Positions 36,632-44,875 of a DNA stretch of 52,354 nucleotides are shown piece by piece. The position numbers and the translations under genes were made by a program. The notes beneath the pieces are model-generated. The model did not search any database, was not told the origin of the DNA, and was given only the letters and a program-made list of their open reading frames with translations. Positions within the stretch are counted from its first letter, which is position 1, and every line of letters starts with the position of its first letter. Source of the stretch: an uncultured Clostridia bacterium (GTDB taxonomy: Bacteria > Bacillota > Clostridia > Oscillospirales > CAG-272); assembly GCA_944384525.1 (NCBI GenBank), contig CALWTR010000014.1, positions 1 to 52,354 of the forward strand. Direction: 5' to 3'.

Positions 36632-38899
36632 TTAATCCAGTTTTACTCTTGCTATGCCTATATTGCCCTTGCCAAGCATCTGTATTATTGCAACCAGTAT
36701 CTTTTCCTCTGCGTCCGGAAAATCATGGAACGTAAGTGTGAGCACGGTCTGCTCGGTCTTTTCCGCGCGCACGCGCAGTTTGTCGGAGGATTTTCCGAAA
36801 TATCTGAGAGTGCTCTCGATAGTCTGATGTATATAAGGCAGTATATTCATATCTACCGGATATCTGAACATCAACACTATGTTCCTGTCCCTGGTTATAG
36901 GCCGTTCATCTATTACCGTCTCCGCTTCAGGATCAGCCTCAGCTTCAGGCTCAGTCTCGACTTCCGGCTCTGCTTCAACTTCAGGCTCAGTCTCGACTTC
37001 CAGCTCAGTCTCAACTTCTGGCTCAGCCTCAACTTCTGGCTCTGCTTCAACTTCGGGCTCGGCCTCTGCTTCCGGCTCTGCTTCAACTTCCGGTTCTGCT
37101 TCAACTTCCGGTTCAGCCTCAACTTCGGGTTCAACTTCAACTTCGAGCTCAGCCTCAACTTCGGGCTCAGCTTCAACTTCGAGCTCTGCCTCAACTTCTG
37201 GCTCTGCTTCAACTTCCGGTTCTGCTTCAACTTCCGGTTCAGTCTCGACTTCCGGCTCAGTCTCAACTTCCGGTTCAGCCTCAACTTCGGGCTCAGTCTC
37301 GACTTCTGGCTCAGTCTCGATTTCGGGCTCTGCTTCAACTTCGGGCTCAGCCTCTGCTTCCGGCTCTGCCTCGACTTCGGGCTCAGTCTCGACTTCTGGC
37401 TCAGTCTCAACTTCCGGCTCTTCCTCTACATCCTGTTTGTATATATTCGTATTCTGAGCTACGAACAATCCTGCCTGCTCAAAAGAGTCTCCCTCAACGA
37501 TATAATCCTCTACGCCGAAAGACGCCGGAGCCGATACTGTAACAGTCTCCTCCTCAGTACGGAAAGCATAGGTATCGTTTTCACCTCCGGTGATCTCCTC
37601 CTCTACGCAGCTGTCTTGGCTCTTCTCTTCGATCGCCGCGGCATCTCCCGTATCCGCATCGCCGGTCTCTGCAAATACCTCAGGCTGCTCAGTCTCCTCA
37701 GTCTGTTCAGTCTCCTCAGGCTGCTCAGTCTCCTCAATCTCTTCCGCTTCCTCGGGGCTTTCCGTTTTCTCGAGTACATCGGGGCACTCATCCTCTTCAG
37801 CCTGAGCGTCATCTACGCTTTCAGCCGCTCCGTCCGCAGAAGTATCCTCTTCTGCTACCGCGGCAGTGAACAGCTCTTCCGCCGCGCATCCGGGAGCCGC
37901 TCCGGAGGAGGAAACCGCCTCGGAAAGCACCGATGCCAGATCGCTCACCTGCTCCTCAAGCAACTCGGATGGCTTGTCCTCAGAGGCAGTAGCAGAGGTC
38001 CCGTTCTGAGCGTCGGCCGTCTCCGGCTCGGCGAGCTCGAGATTTCCGCGCTTTAGTTCTCGTTTTATAAGCTCTCTCCAATCAGTCACATTCCTGCGGC
38101 CCATGGAGGAGCGGTATTTTTCTATATTGTTTCTGATGAGATATCTGTATTCTACCTCACGAACTTTCTGCGGAACATCCTCAGCCAGCTCAAACCTTAT
38201 AGTTTCGGAATTCACTGTATCGGATGAGGTGTAAGCATCATGAGAATACAGTTTTATCCACTTCACCCACAGGTCTCTCGAATTCGAGACGGCGTCCGAA
38301 AGGAGCAGTCTCCTGTAGGTTATATTTCCGGCAGTATGCTCACGGAAAGTATCCGGAGAAAAGATCATTTCAAGATAAAATTTGGAATTGCCTATATTTT
38401 TTATTCCGAACGTCTTTTCTATTTCCGCGCTTATCTGCTCCGCCATCTCATCCACAAAAGTCTGTGAATAATGTACCGCTCCGACAGGTACGGAAGACGG
38501 GAATCCTACCCTTACCTCAAGACCGGTATGCGAATAATATGTACGACGTCCGTCAAGAGCACTGACAAATTCCTGAGGGACCTCATCAACCAGATGGAAC
38601 TGAAGTATACCGTCGCCTATGTAGTCGTACGGATTGACAGATGCCCCGGACGGAAAAGGATATTTCCACTTTGCCCACTGCGTAAGATACGTAGATCTGA
38701 GCAGTATAGTGAAAGGATAATACCAATATCCGCGGAAAGAAAACTCGTCCGCGATATAATCCTCATACATCTGGACGCCCTCAAAGCCGTCCCCGTATTT
38801 CTCCGCAAGCGCTGGGCAGAGGCTCTGCTTCATACTCTGGATGAACCCCTCTGTCAAAGATGACTTGAGCACCTTATTGTGCGTTACGTCTATAACCAT
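36632..38899 (-). CDS. Large acidic hexapeptide-repeat protein
   Basis: 755 residues from the ATG at 38899 (RBS ggagg). Four parts: a folded-looking N-terminal domain (~1-270; YWYYPFTILLRSTYLTQW, VGFPSSVPVGAVHYSQTF); an Ala/Glu/Thr-rich acidic linker; 28 consecutive hexapeptides of consensus EPEVEA/T; and a compact ~90-residue C-terminal domain (MLFRYPVDMNILPYIHQTIEST to RVKLD). No signal peptide, LPXTG motif or transmembrane helix, so probably cytoplasmic. The repeat stretch has almost no positive charge. I do not recognise either end domain. Confidence 0.75.
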   Translation of the reverse strand: MVIDVTHNKVLKSSLTEGFIQSMKQSLCPALAEKYGDGFEGVQMYEDYIADEFSFRGYWYYPFTILLRSTYLTQWAKWKYPFPSGASVNPYDYIGDGILQFHLVDEVPQEFVSALDGRRTYYSHTGLEVRVGFPSSVPVGAVHYSQTFVDEMAEQISAEIEKTFGIKNIGNSKFYLEMIFSPDTFREHTAGNITYRRLLLSDAVSNSRDLWVKWIKLYSHDAYTSSDTVNSETIRFELAEDVPQKVREVEYRYLIRNNIEKYRSSMGRRNVTDWRELIKRELKRGNLELAEPETADAQNGTSATASEDKPSELLEEQVSDLASVLSEAVSSSGAAPGCAAEELFTAAVAEEDTSADGAAESVDDAQAEEDECPDVLEKTESPEEAEEIEETEQPEETEQTEETEQPEVFAETGDADTGDAAAIEEKSQDSCVEEEITGGENDTYAFRTEEETVTVSAPASFGVEDYIVEGDSFEQAGLFVAQNTNIYKQDVEEEPEVETEPEVETEPEVEAEPEAEAEPEVEAEPEIETEPEVETEPEVEAEPEVETEPEVETEPEVEAEPEVEAEPEVEAELEVEAEPEVEAELEVEVEPEVEAEPEVEAEPEVEAEPEAEAEPEVEAEPEVEAEPEVETELEVETEPEVEAEPEVETEPEAEADPEAETVIDERPITRDRNIVLMFRYPVDMNILPYIHQTIESTLRYFGKSSDKLRVRAEKTEQTVLTLTFHDFPDAEEKILVAIIQMLGKGNIGIARVKLD
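36917..37420 (-). repeat. 18-bp coding repeat, 28 units
   Basis: 504 bp encoding 28 EPEVEA/T hexapeptides in unbroken register. Variants include EPEAEA, ELEVEA, EPEIET and a final DPEAET. The antisense strand reads as an open Ser/Thr/Gly repeat, which is a by-product. Confidence 0.95.
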
Positions 38900-39028
38900 A
38901 ATAACCTCCAGAAAATACCGGCGTACCCGCCCGACGGCTCGACCGCCGCAATGCGCAGAAACCGGGCACATCAACGTCAAGATATCATTGTACACTGCGC
39001 CTAAAGAGCGCCGTGCTACTTTAGCAAT

Positions 39029-39057
39029 ATTATATCACCCGTATTATAAATAATCAA
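39029..39057 (-). promoter_or_regulatory. Promoter of the acidic repeat protein, with a spacer motif shared with ruvX
   Basis: On the - strand TTGATT (39052-39057), a 17-nt spacer and TATAAT (39029-39034). The spacer contains ATAATAC-GG-GTGATAT, close to the dyad in the ruvX promoter. Confidence 0.8.
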
Positions 39058-39072
39058 GATTTTTTTGTCGAA

Positions 39073-39115
39073 CCGCAAAAAAGAAAGGCGCCGGTAGCGG
39101 CGCCTTTCTTTAAAA
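39073..39115. terminator. Bidirectional-looking terminator after the aldolase gene
   Basis: GAAAGGCGCC/GGCGCCTTTC stem with a GGTAGC loop, flanked by A- and T-rich runs; next to the aldolase-VOC stop at 39121. Confidence 0.82.
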
Positions 39116-39120
39116 TATGC

Positions 39121-40086
39121 TTATTTCTGGATAAGATGTACGGCAAATCCGCATATTTCGTCCTTGAAGTATACGAACTTGGGTCTGCCGCTCTTTTCAT
39201 CATAAGTGATCGTACTTTCGTCAAATTCAAATCCGAGGCGTTTGAGATATACCATCGCTCTGTCGACGAAGTTAGTCTTTATGGCGATATGTCCCATTTT
39301 GCCGGGTCCCTTTGCTTTCATGAATTCAAAAGCTCCGCCGGCGAACACAGACTTGTTGCCGTCCTTTATATCCATTCCGAACATAAGATTCATAAGCTTT
39401 GCTCCGCGCATAGCCTCGTCCGCTCCGGAATTGTTTATTCCGATATGTACGAACTCAAACCCGAGCATAGTCATGACTGCGTTTCTGGTCAGCGCGGTGA
39501 TCTCGTCCCACTTCTTTTCCTTTACAAGATCGTCTTTTACCATGAAAGAACCGCCGCATGCGATTATCTTGTTGAACTTGAGATAAGAAAGCAGATTATC
39601 GGCATTTATGCCGCCCGTAGGCATGAATTTGATATTCCCGTAAGGCGCGCTCATCGCCTTGAGCATGGGAAGTCCTCCGGCAGCCTCTGCAGGGAAAAAT
39701 TTTACAGTATCGAGGCCGAGCTCAATAGCAGCCTCAACATCCGTAGGAGAAGAACAGCCAGGGAACATCGGTATGCCCTTTGAAAGCGCGTACGCGGTAA
39801 CTTTAGTATTGAGTCCGGGAGAAACTATGAATTTCGATCCGGCAGCGACAGCCGCGTCGACCTGCTCGGTAGTAAGCACAGTTCCGGCGCCCACGAACAT
39901 ATCAGGAAATTCAGCGGTTATATTCTTTATAGCCTCAGCAGCGCACTTTGTGCGGAATGTTATCTCGGCGGCAGGAAGTCCTCCGTCGATGAGCGCCTTG
40001 GCAAGCGGCACTGCGTCCGCAGGATCTTCGATCTTTATTACCGGGATGATGCCTATGCCGTAAATCGTTTCTTTTATATCAGCCAT
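39121..40086 (-). CDS. eda: KDPG/KHG aldolase fused to a VOC (glyoxalase-like) domain
   Basis: 321 residues from the ATG at 40086 (RBS ggaggag). Residues ~1-210 are a class I KDPG/KHG aldolase that splits 2-keto-3-deoxy-6-phosphogluconate to pyruvate and glyceraldehyde-3-phosphate: GLPAAEITFRT (catalytic Glu), GAGTVLT, PGCSSPTD, DTVKFFPAE (Schiff-base Lys), PTGGI. Residues ~215-321 form a VOC-fold domain (GFEFVHIGINN, MGHIAIKTNFVDRAMVYLKRLGF). Fusions of this type occur in Firmicutes; the VOC role is unknown. No kinase or dehydratase of the pathway is adjacent. Confidence 0.92.
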   Translation of the reverse strand: MADIKETIYGIGIIPVIKIEDPADAVPLAKALIDGGLPAAEITFRTKCAAEAIKNITAEFPDMFVGAGTVLTTEQVDAAVAAGSKFIVSPGLNTKVTAYALSKGIPMFPGCSSPTDVEAAIELGLDTVKFFPAEAAGGLPMLKAMSAPYGNIKFMPTGGINADNLLSYLKFNKIIACGGSFMVKDDLVKEKKWDEITALTRNAVMTMLGFEFVHIGINNSGADEAMRGAKLMNLMFGMDIKDGNKSVFAGGAFEFMKAKGPGKMGHIAIKTNFVDRAMVYLKRLGFEFDESTITYDEKSGRPKFVYFKDEICGFAVHLIQK

Positions 40087-40144
40087 ATTTTTCTCCTCCC
40101 GGGGCATTTCTCGGGAAAGGCCCCTATATATTACAGTTAACATT

Positions 40145-40173
40145 ATTATACAATATACTTCCGGCTGTATCAA
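40145..40173 (-). promoter_or_regulatory. Promoter of the aldolase-VOC gene
   Basis: On the - strand TTGATA (40168-40173), a 17-nt spacer and TATAAT (40145-40150). Just upstream lies the dyad TGCAA-AAA-TTGCA (40175-40187), a possible regulator site. Confidence 0.82.
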
Positions 40174-40239
40174 TTGCAAAAATTGCACACAGGATTGTAA
40201 ATTTTGTTTGAGGAGCGTTTTTTGATACACTGTATTTGC

Positions 40240-40268
40240 TTGACTTTTTTTCGCAGGCGGGTTATAAT
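40240..40268 (+). promoter_or_regulatory. Promoter of the regulator-addB operon
   Basis: TTGACT (40240-40245), a 17-nt spacer and TATAAT (40263-40268). Confidence 0.85.
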
Positions 40269-40276
40269 AAAAATGA

Positions 40277-40292
40277 TTCTAATAAATTAGAA
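40277..40292. promoter_or_regulatory. Dyad operator over the regulator-addB start point
   Basis: TTCTAAT-AA-ATTAGAA, 7-bp perfect arms, beginning 9 nt after the -10 and so covering the expected +1. The position suits a repressor, possibly the downstream regulator itself. Confidence 0.6.
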
Positions 40293-40326
40293 CGCTATTC
40301 CGGTAAAGCCGGTGGAAAGGAGCATT

Positions 40327-40899
40327 ATGGTGCGGGCGGCAATAGTGACAAAGGACAAATATCTGGCCGGGCTGTTGAGGCTCGATCTCGAGGATATGAA
40401 TTATGAGTGCTCCGTTTTTGACGATGCCGATGAATGCCGTGATTTCAGTTTGATATTTTACGACACAGACTCCCTCCCCGCCTCGCACATGCCGGACGGG
40501 GCGATCGAGATCAGCCGCGCAGAACAGCGCGGAAGAGGGCGTTTCCTGCACCGGCCGTATCTCTTATCGGAGCTCAGACAAGCAGTTACGGGAGGAGCCT
40601 CCGGAGGGCTGGTCATGGAGGACAATTCCGTCCTGTTCGGCGGAGAATCTATCAGGCTGACCGAATATGAGCGCCGGCTGCTGAACGAGCTCATAAATGC
40701 CGGAGGCAAATTCGTGAGCCGCGAAAAACTGCTCCGATCGGTATGGGACGGAAAAGCAAGTCCCGGAGTTGTCAATGTTTATATACACTATCTCAGGCAG
40801 AAGCTGGAGAGATCCGGGAAAAAGGTGATAGCCGCCTCTAGGAACGAAGGATATCGCATAAATCCGGAGCTTTTGGAGGAGGCGGATAACAATGCTTAA
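40327..40899 (+). CDS. Orphan OmpR-type regulator with a degenerate receiver
   Basis: 190 residues from the ATG at 40327 (RBS aaaggag). The C-terminal ~95 residues are an OmpR/PhoB winged helix (LTEYERRLLNELINAGGKFVSREKLLRSVW, VNVYIHYLRQKLE, GYRI). The N-terminal ~90 residues look like a shortened receiver: IVTKDKYLAGLLRLDLED lacks the usual acidic pair, LIFYDTD could hold the phosphorylatable Asp, and the conserved KP pair reads RPY. It is therefore probably phosphorylation-independent. No histidine kinase lies nearby. It overlaps addB by 8 bp and may autoregulate at the dyad upstream. Confidence 0.82.
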   Translation: MVRAAIVTKDKYLAGLLRLDLEDMNYECSVFDDADECRDFSLIFYDTDSLPASHMPDGAIEISRAEQRGRGRFLHRPYLLSELRQAVTGGASGGLVMEDNSVLFGGESIRLTEYERRLLNELINAGGKFVSREKLLRSVWDGKASPGVVNVYIHYLRQKLERSGKKVIAASRNEGYRINPELLEEADNNA

Positions 40900-43800
40900 G
40901 ATAACAGAAAACGGGTTCGGGACCGATAACCTCGGCAGTATAGCCTCAGAGCTTGGGGATCTGAGCGGCGCTCGCAAATTCACTTACATTATAGTTCCGG
41001 AACAGCAGACGGTCATAACGGAACGGAGAATGGCGGACGAACTTCCGCCGTCACATCCTCTCAAAGTTGAGGTCACGAATTTCACAAGGCTTGCCAACAC
41101 AGTTTTCCGTTCTATCGGCGGGCTTTCCGGGAAATATATAACTCCCGCCGCAAGATCCGTCATAATGTGGAGGGCTCTGGCCGAGACCATGCCTATGCTC
41201 AAAACCATGAGCGGAGATCCGGACTCCGGAAAGGTCGCGCGCATGCTCAGCGCCGTTGATGAGATGCAGAGCCTTAGGATTCACGAAAAAGAGCTCTCTG
41301 ATATATATGACAGCATCCGGCTCAATGAGCGCCTGTCCAACAAAATATTTGACCTCATGCTCGTGATGAAGACCTATAAACTGCTGTGCGGTGAAAAATT
41401 CAGCGACAGCGGCGAAGACCTGGACAAGATGTGCGAAAAGTTGTCGGAAACGCCCGGTTTTTTCAGTGGCTGCCGATTCTATATTGCAGGTTTCACATCT
41501 TTTACCGAGCAAGAATACGCCGTATTTGAAGAACTCATCAGATCGTCTGACGCAACTGTATACCTGACGATACCGAAGAATGCGCCGAGTGAATACCCTT
41601 TCACGGAACTGATAAAATTTCGGCGCCGTCTGACTGATATAGCGCGCAGAGCAAAAGTTGATATAACGCTGGAAAAGAGTTCTGCGCGCCCTGTACGCAA
41701 AAGTTCTCTGATCCAGGAACTGTCAGACGTCCTTTGGAGCACGGATGCGAATATTGTAAATATTAGTTGTAAATCTGATGATACAGTACGAATTTTTGAA
41801 GCTGATGATCCGTTTGAAAGCTCAGATTTCATAGCTGCCGATATAGTAAGGCGTGTTCAAGATGGAGCGTCCTGGTCCGATTTTGCCGTAATAGCCAGAA
41901 ATGCGGAGGATTATCGAGGGATACTTGATCTTTCGTTTGAAAAATATTCGATCCCCTGTCACTTCTCTGTCAGGGATGATATATCCTCATTTGAGGCGGT
42001 CAAGCTTATATATTCTGCATACGCCGCGGTATGCGGCGGATTTGCCAGAGGCGACGTCATATCGTATGCAAAATGCAGCATGTCCGGTATAACGCCTGAG
42101 AAATGCGACGAGTTTGAAAGTTACGCTGCAAAATGGGAGCTTGACGGAAAGAATTTCACTGACGGTACGGTATGGAATATGAATCCCGACGGATACACCG
42201 ACAAGATGCGTGCCGGAGCGGCAGAACTTCTTGCCGCCGTAAATGAAACTAAGGAAAAGATATCTGACGATCTGCATATGCTGTCCGCCTCTACAGGGAG
42301 GCTGACAGTCACAAAGCACGCCGAGATACTCGTCAGATTTTTGCTGAAGCTCCGGGTTCCGGAAAGCATAGAAGCCGTTGCCATGCGCGAAGAAGCGCGC
42401 GGCAACATCACTCTTGCCGAGGAAAATTTACGGCTCTGGGAAACGATATGCTCAGCTCTTGACACGCTCACAGACGCAGCAGGAGAGGCGGAAGTCACCG
42501 GAGATGAGTTCTGCGAGCTTTTGAAAACCGTTTTTTCAAAGACGGATATGGGAAAAATACCCGCTACTGTCGACGAGGTCACGGTAGGGAGCGCGGACAC
42601 TATGCGGCTCGGAGACTCTGTAAAGCACGCATATATGATAGGAGTCAACAAAGGAGAATTCCCGCGGACAGTAACAAACGACGGCTACTTCAGCGACAGC
42701 GATTGCCTAACTCTCTCAACTGCGGGGCTGGCGATCGAGCCGGAGACAGATGTCAGGGCAGCGCGGGAAATGTTCATATTCAGCCGCGCATTTACATGCT
42801 CATCAGAGAGCATAACCCTGCTCTTCTCGGATCTGTCACCCGATCTTTCACGTGTATTGCCGTCTGTACCGATTAAAAAAATTTCCGAGGCGACCTCCGG
42901 CGCGGTATCGCCGGTACGCGTATCGAGCCTTCCGAAAGACGCATTGATATACAGCGCCGAGGCGGCATTCGAGGCGCTTGGCAATACATCGGATGCGGCG
43001 TCTCTTGCCGCCGTGCGCAACGTATTATCCGACCTGCCTGAATATTCCGGACGTCTGTCAATGCTGGGACACGGGATACTCAACGACACACTGCGACTCA
43101 CCGAAGACGGAGCAAACAGTCTCTACGGGAAAAAAATGAATCTTACGCAAAGCAGGATAGATGCCTATCTCAGGTGCCCGCTAGCCCATTTCGCCTCATA
43201 TCCGCTCTACCTGGACACCGGAGAAAAAGCGGAATTCAACGCGCTGAATATAGGAAATTTCATACACAGTGTTCTGGAAAAGTTCTTTTCATCCCTGAAA
43301 GAAAACGGCATTGATATACGAATGCTCAGCGAGGAGGACAGGCGCCGCTTTACGGAGGAGGCGACCCGGGGGTACATAAACTCCGTTACAGCAGACGGAC
43401 AGGAGCACAAGCCCAGGACGGAAAAGCTGTTTTCAAATATACTGAACGCATCTCTGATGCTGACAGACGAGCTGTGCGACGAATTCAGGAACAGCAGGTT
43501 TTCACCGTCTTTTTTTGAGCTGCGCATCGACAGTTTGTCCCCGGATCTGCCCTCCCCTCCCGCCTTTCATACCGATGACGGTACAGAGGTGACCGTATAC
43601 GGGACAGCAGACCGCGTAGACACCTACAAGCTCGGCAACGACGTATATGTAAGGGTCATAGACTACAAAACCGGGAACAAAAACTTCTCTCCCGAGGATA
43701 TCGATAAGTCCCAAAATCTCCAACTGTTCTTGTATCTGACCGCTATAACCGAGACCGGCAAAGAGGGATTCCGAAAACTGATCGGAGTCGGCGAGGGGGG

Positions 43801-44206
43801 CAGGATGATCCCTGCCGGAGTTCTTTACCTCAAAACGAAAACCGATCCGATCGATTCAAATTCTCCGCCGGACGGAGATCCTGCAGAACTTATAAAAGCA
43901 CAGCAGGTACGGAGCGGTATGCTTATAAACGACCCGGATATACTCTCCGCGATGGATACCACCGAGTCCGGAAGATACATACCGGTCAAATACGGAAAAA
44001 ACGGAGAGGTAAAAAATTCGGAAAACATGTTTTCTGAGGAAGATTGGCCTGAAATAAGAAAACGCACCGAAGCTGCGGTACTGCGGGTCGCGAAAAAAAT
44101 GAAGAGCGGAGATATATCTGCATCCCCGCTCCTTGACAACAAGCATAAAAACACCTGTGAAAGCTGCCGTTTCAAGCCTATATGCCGCAATGCAAGAGTC
44201 CGATAA
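40892..44206 (+). CDS. addB: AddB-like helicase/nuclease subunit
   Basis: 1104 residues, the normal size for AddB of the AddAB recombination nuclease. The C-terminal nuclease domain has VIDYKTG (D924, K926), and the Fe-S-cluster Cys are at 762 (YLRCPLAHFASY) and 1089/1092/1098 (CESCRFKPIC), as in AddB. The N terminus has the conserved IIVPEQQT segment, but the usual Walker A loop before it (G.SGSGKT) is replaced by a segment without a Gly-Lys-Ser/Thr. addA is not adjacent; the next gene is on the opposite strand 3 bp away. Confidence 0.88.
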   Translation: MLKITENGFGTDNLGSIASELGDLSGARKFTYIIVPEQQTVITERRMADELPPSHPLKVEVTNFTRLANTVFRSIGGLSGKYITPAARSVIMWRALAETMPMLKTMSGDPDSGKVARMLSAVDEMQSLRIHEKELSDIYDSIRLNERLSNKIFDLMLVMKTYKLLCGEKFSDSGEDLDKMCEKLSETPGFFSGCRFYIAGFTSFTEQEYAVFEELIRSSDATVYLTIPKNAPSEYPFTELIKFRRRLTDIARRAKVDITLEKSSARPVRKSSLIQELSDVLWSTDANIVNISCKSDDTVRIFEADDPFESSDFIAADIVRRVQDGASWSDFAVIARNAEDYRGILDLSFEKYSIPCHFSVRDDISSFEAVKLIYSAYAAVCGGFARGDVISYAKCSMSGITPEKCDEFESYAAKWELDGKNFTDGTVWNMNPDGYTDKMRAGAAELLAAVNETKEKISDDLHMLSASTGRLTVTKHAEILVRFLLKLRVPESIEAVAMREEARGNITLAEENLRLWETICSALDTLTDAAGEAEVTGDEFCELLKTVFSKTDMGKIPATVDEVTVGSADTMRLGDSVKHAYMIGVNKGEFPRTVTNDGYFSDSDCLTLSTAGLAIEPETDVRAAREMFIFSRAFTCSSESITLLFSDLSPDLSRVLPSVPIKKISEATSGAVSPVRVSSLPKDALIYSAEAAFEALGNTSDAASLAAVRNVLSDLPEYSGRLSMLGHGILNDTLRLTEDGANSLYGKKMNLTQSRIDAYLRCPLAHFASYPLYLDTGEKAEFNALNIGNFIHSVLEKFFSSLKENGIDIRMLSEEDRRRFTEEATRGYINSVTADGQEHKPRTEKLFSNILNASLMLTDELCDEFRNSRFSPSFFELRIDSLSPDLPSPPAFHTDDGTEVTVYGTADRVDTYKLGNDVYVRVIDYKTGNKNFSPEDIDKSQNLQLFLYLTAITETGKEGFRKLIGVGEGGRMIPAGVLYLKTKTDPIDSNSPPDGDPAELIKAQQVRSGMLINDPDILSAMDTTESGRYIPVKYGKNGEVKNSENMFSEEDWPEIRKRTEAAVLRVAKKMKSGDISASPLLDNKHKNTCESCRFKPICRNARVR

Positions 44207-44209
44207 AGC

Positions 44210-44695
44210 TCATGTAAGTTTCCCGAACAGCTTTTCCGCCCTGCCGTTATCCGGAAGAGCGCAATAAAACACCAGCCGCCCGCGTCTCAGTACGCGGGCA
44301 TCATTGCAGTATGAGGTATCGGCGACCTCGCCCGATCCAGACAAAAAATCCAGACGCATAAGACATATCTCAGACACCTGCATCGCGTCCGAAGTATTAC
44401 GGCAGACAAAAAAACCGTATTCTGCAACTTTCGAAACATCAGTGCCGAGGCAAACAGATGCGCTGTCACAGAGAGGAAGAAGTCCGTCAGTACCGTATAA
44501 AAGTGAGAAATCATCTGCATCTTCATCTCCGCCGACGGCCATGGGATCATAACTCAGAGTTAACGCTTTCATATATCCATACGACTCAGAAAAACGCTCC
44601 GCCAATTCCGCCGCGCTGACAGAACTGTCGCAGGAAGAAAGGAAAATCAGGCCGACTATAGGCAAAATTGCCAATATTTTTTTACATTTATCCAT
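44210..44695 (-). CDS. Small lipoprotein, possibly DUF4358-like
   Basis: 161 residues from the ATG at 44695 (aggggttc upstream). Signal peptide with lipobox LSSC (Cys at ~22). The body contains DVSKVAEYGFFVCRNTSDAMQVSEICLMRL and ends RRGRLVFYCALPDNGRAEKLF, a pattern like DUF4358 lipoproteins (a short conserved segment, then a variable tail). Exported and membrane-anchored; function unknown. It converges on addB with no visible terminator. Confidence 0.65.
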   Translation of the reverse strand: MDKCKKILAILPIVGLIFLSSCDSSVSAAELAERFSESYGYMKALTLSYDPMAVGGDEDADDFSLLYGTDGLLPLCDSASVCLGTDVSKVAEYGFFVCRNTSDAMQVSEICLMRLDFLSGSGEVADTSYCNDARVLRRGRLVFYCALPDNGRAEKLFGKLT

Positions 44696-44746
44696 ATGAA
44701 CCCCTGCTTTTTGCACCCTTATATCGCCGTAACAAGTTAATACGCA

Positions 44747-44826
44747 TTCAAACACATTTAAAAAGCACTTTCAAATACATTTTTATTAAAACAGGATCAA
44801 ACGTATCTGATCACGTTCAAATATGA
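44747..44826. repeat. Degenerate direct repeats in a 180-bp spacer
   Basis: TTCAAACACATTT (44747), TTCAAATACATTT (44770), ATCAAACGTATCT (44796) and GTTCAAATATGA (44815) recur at 19-26-bp spacing between the lipoprotein and glycosyltransferase genes. Confidence 0.6.
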
Positions 44827-44875
44827 AAAACAAGGGCGCATTTATCCGATAAATCATATGAATATAAAACCTTTA

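Noticed and set aside
36917-37420. CRISPR-like array
   Set aside because: Units are contiguous and coding, with no unique spacers and no cas genes.
36626-38056. Long + strand frames, including a Ser/Thr/Gly repeat peptide (36879-37457) and a Leu/Phe-rich one
   Set aside because: Mirror images of the 18-bp coding repeat; without an RBS, while the - strand frame has a promoter, RBS and end domains.
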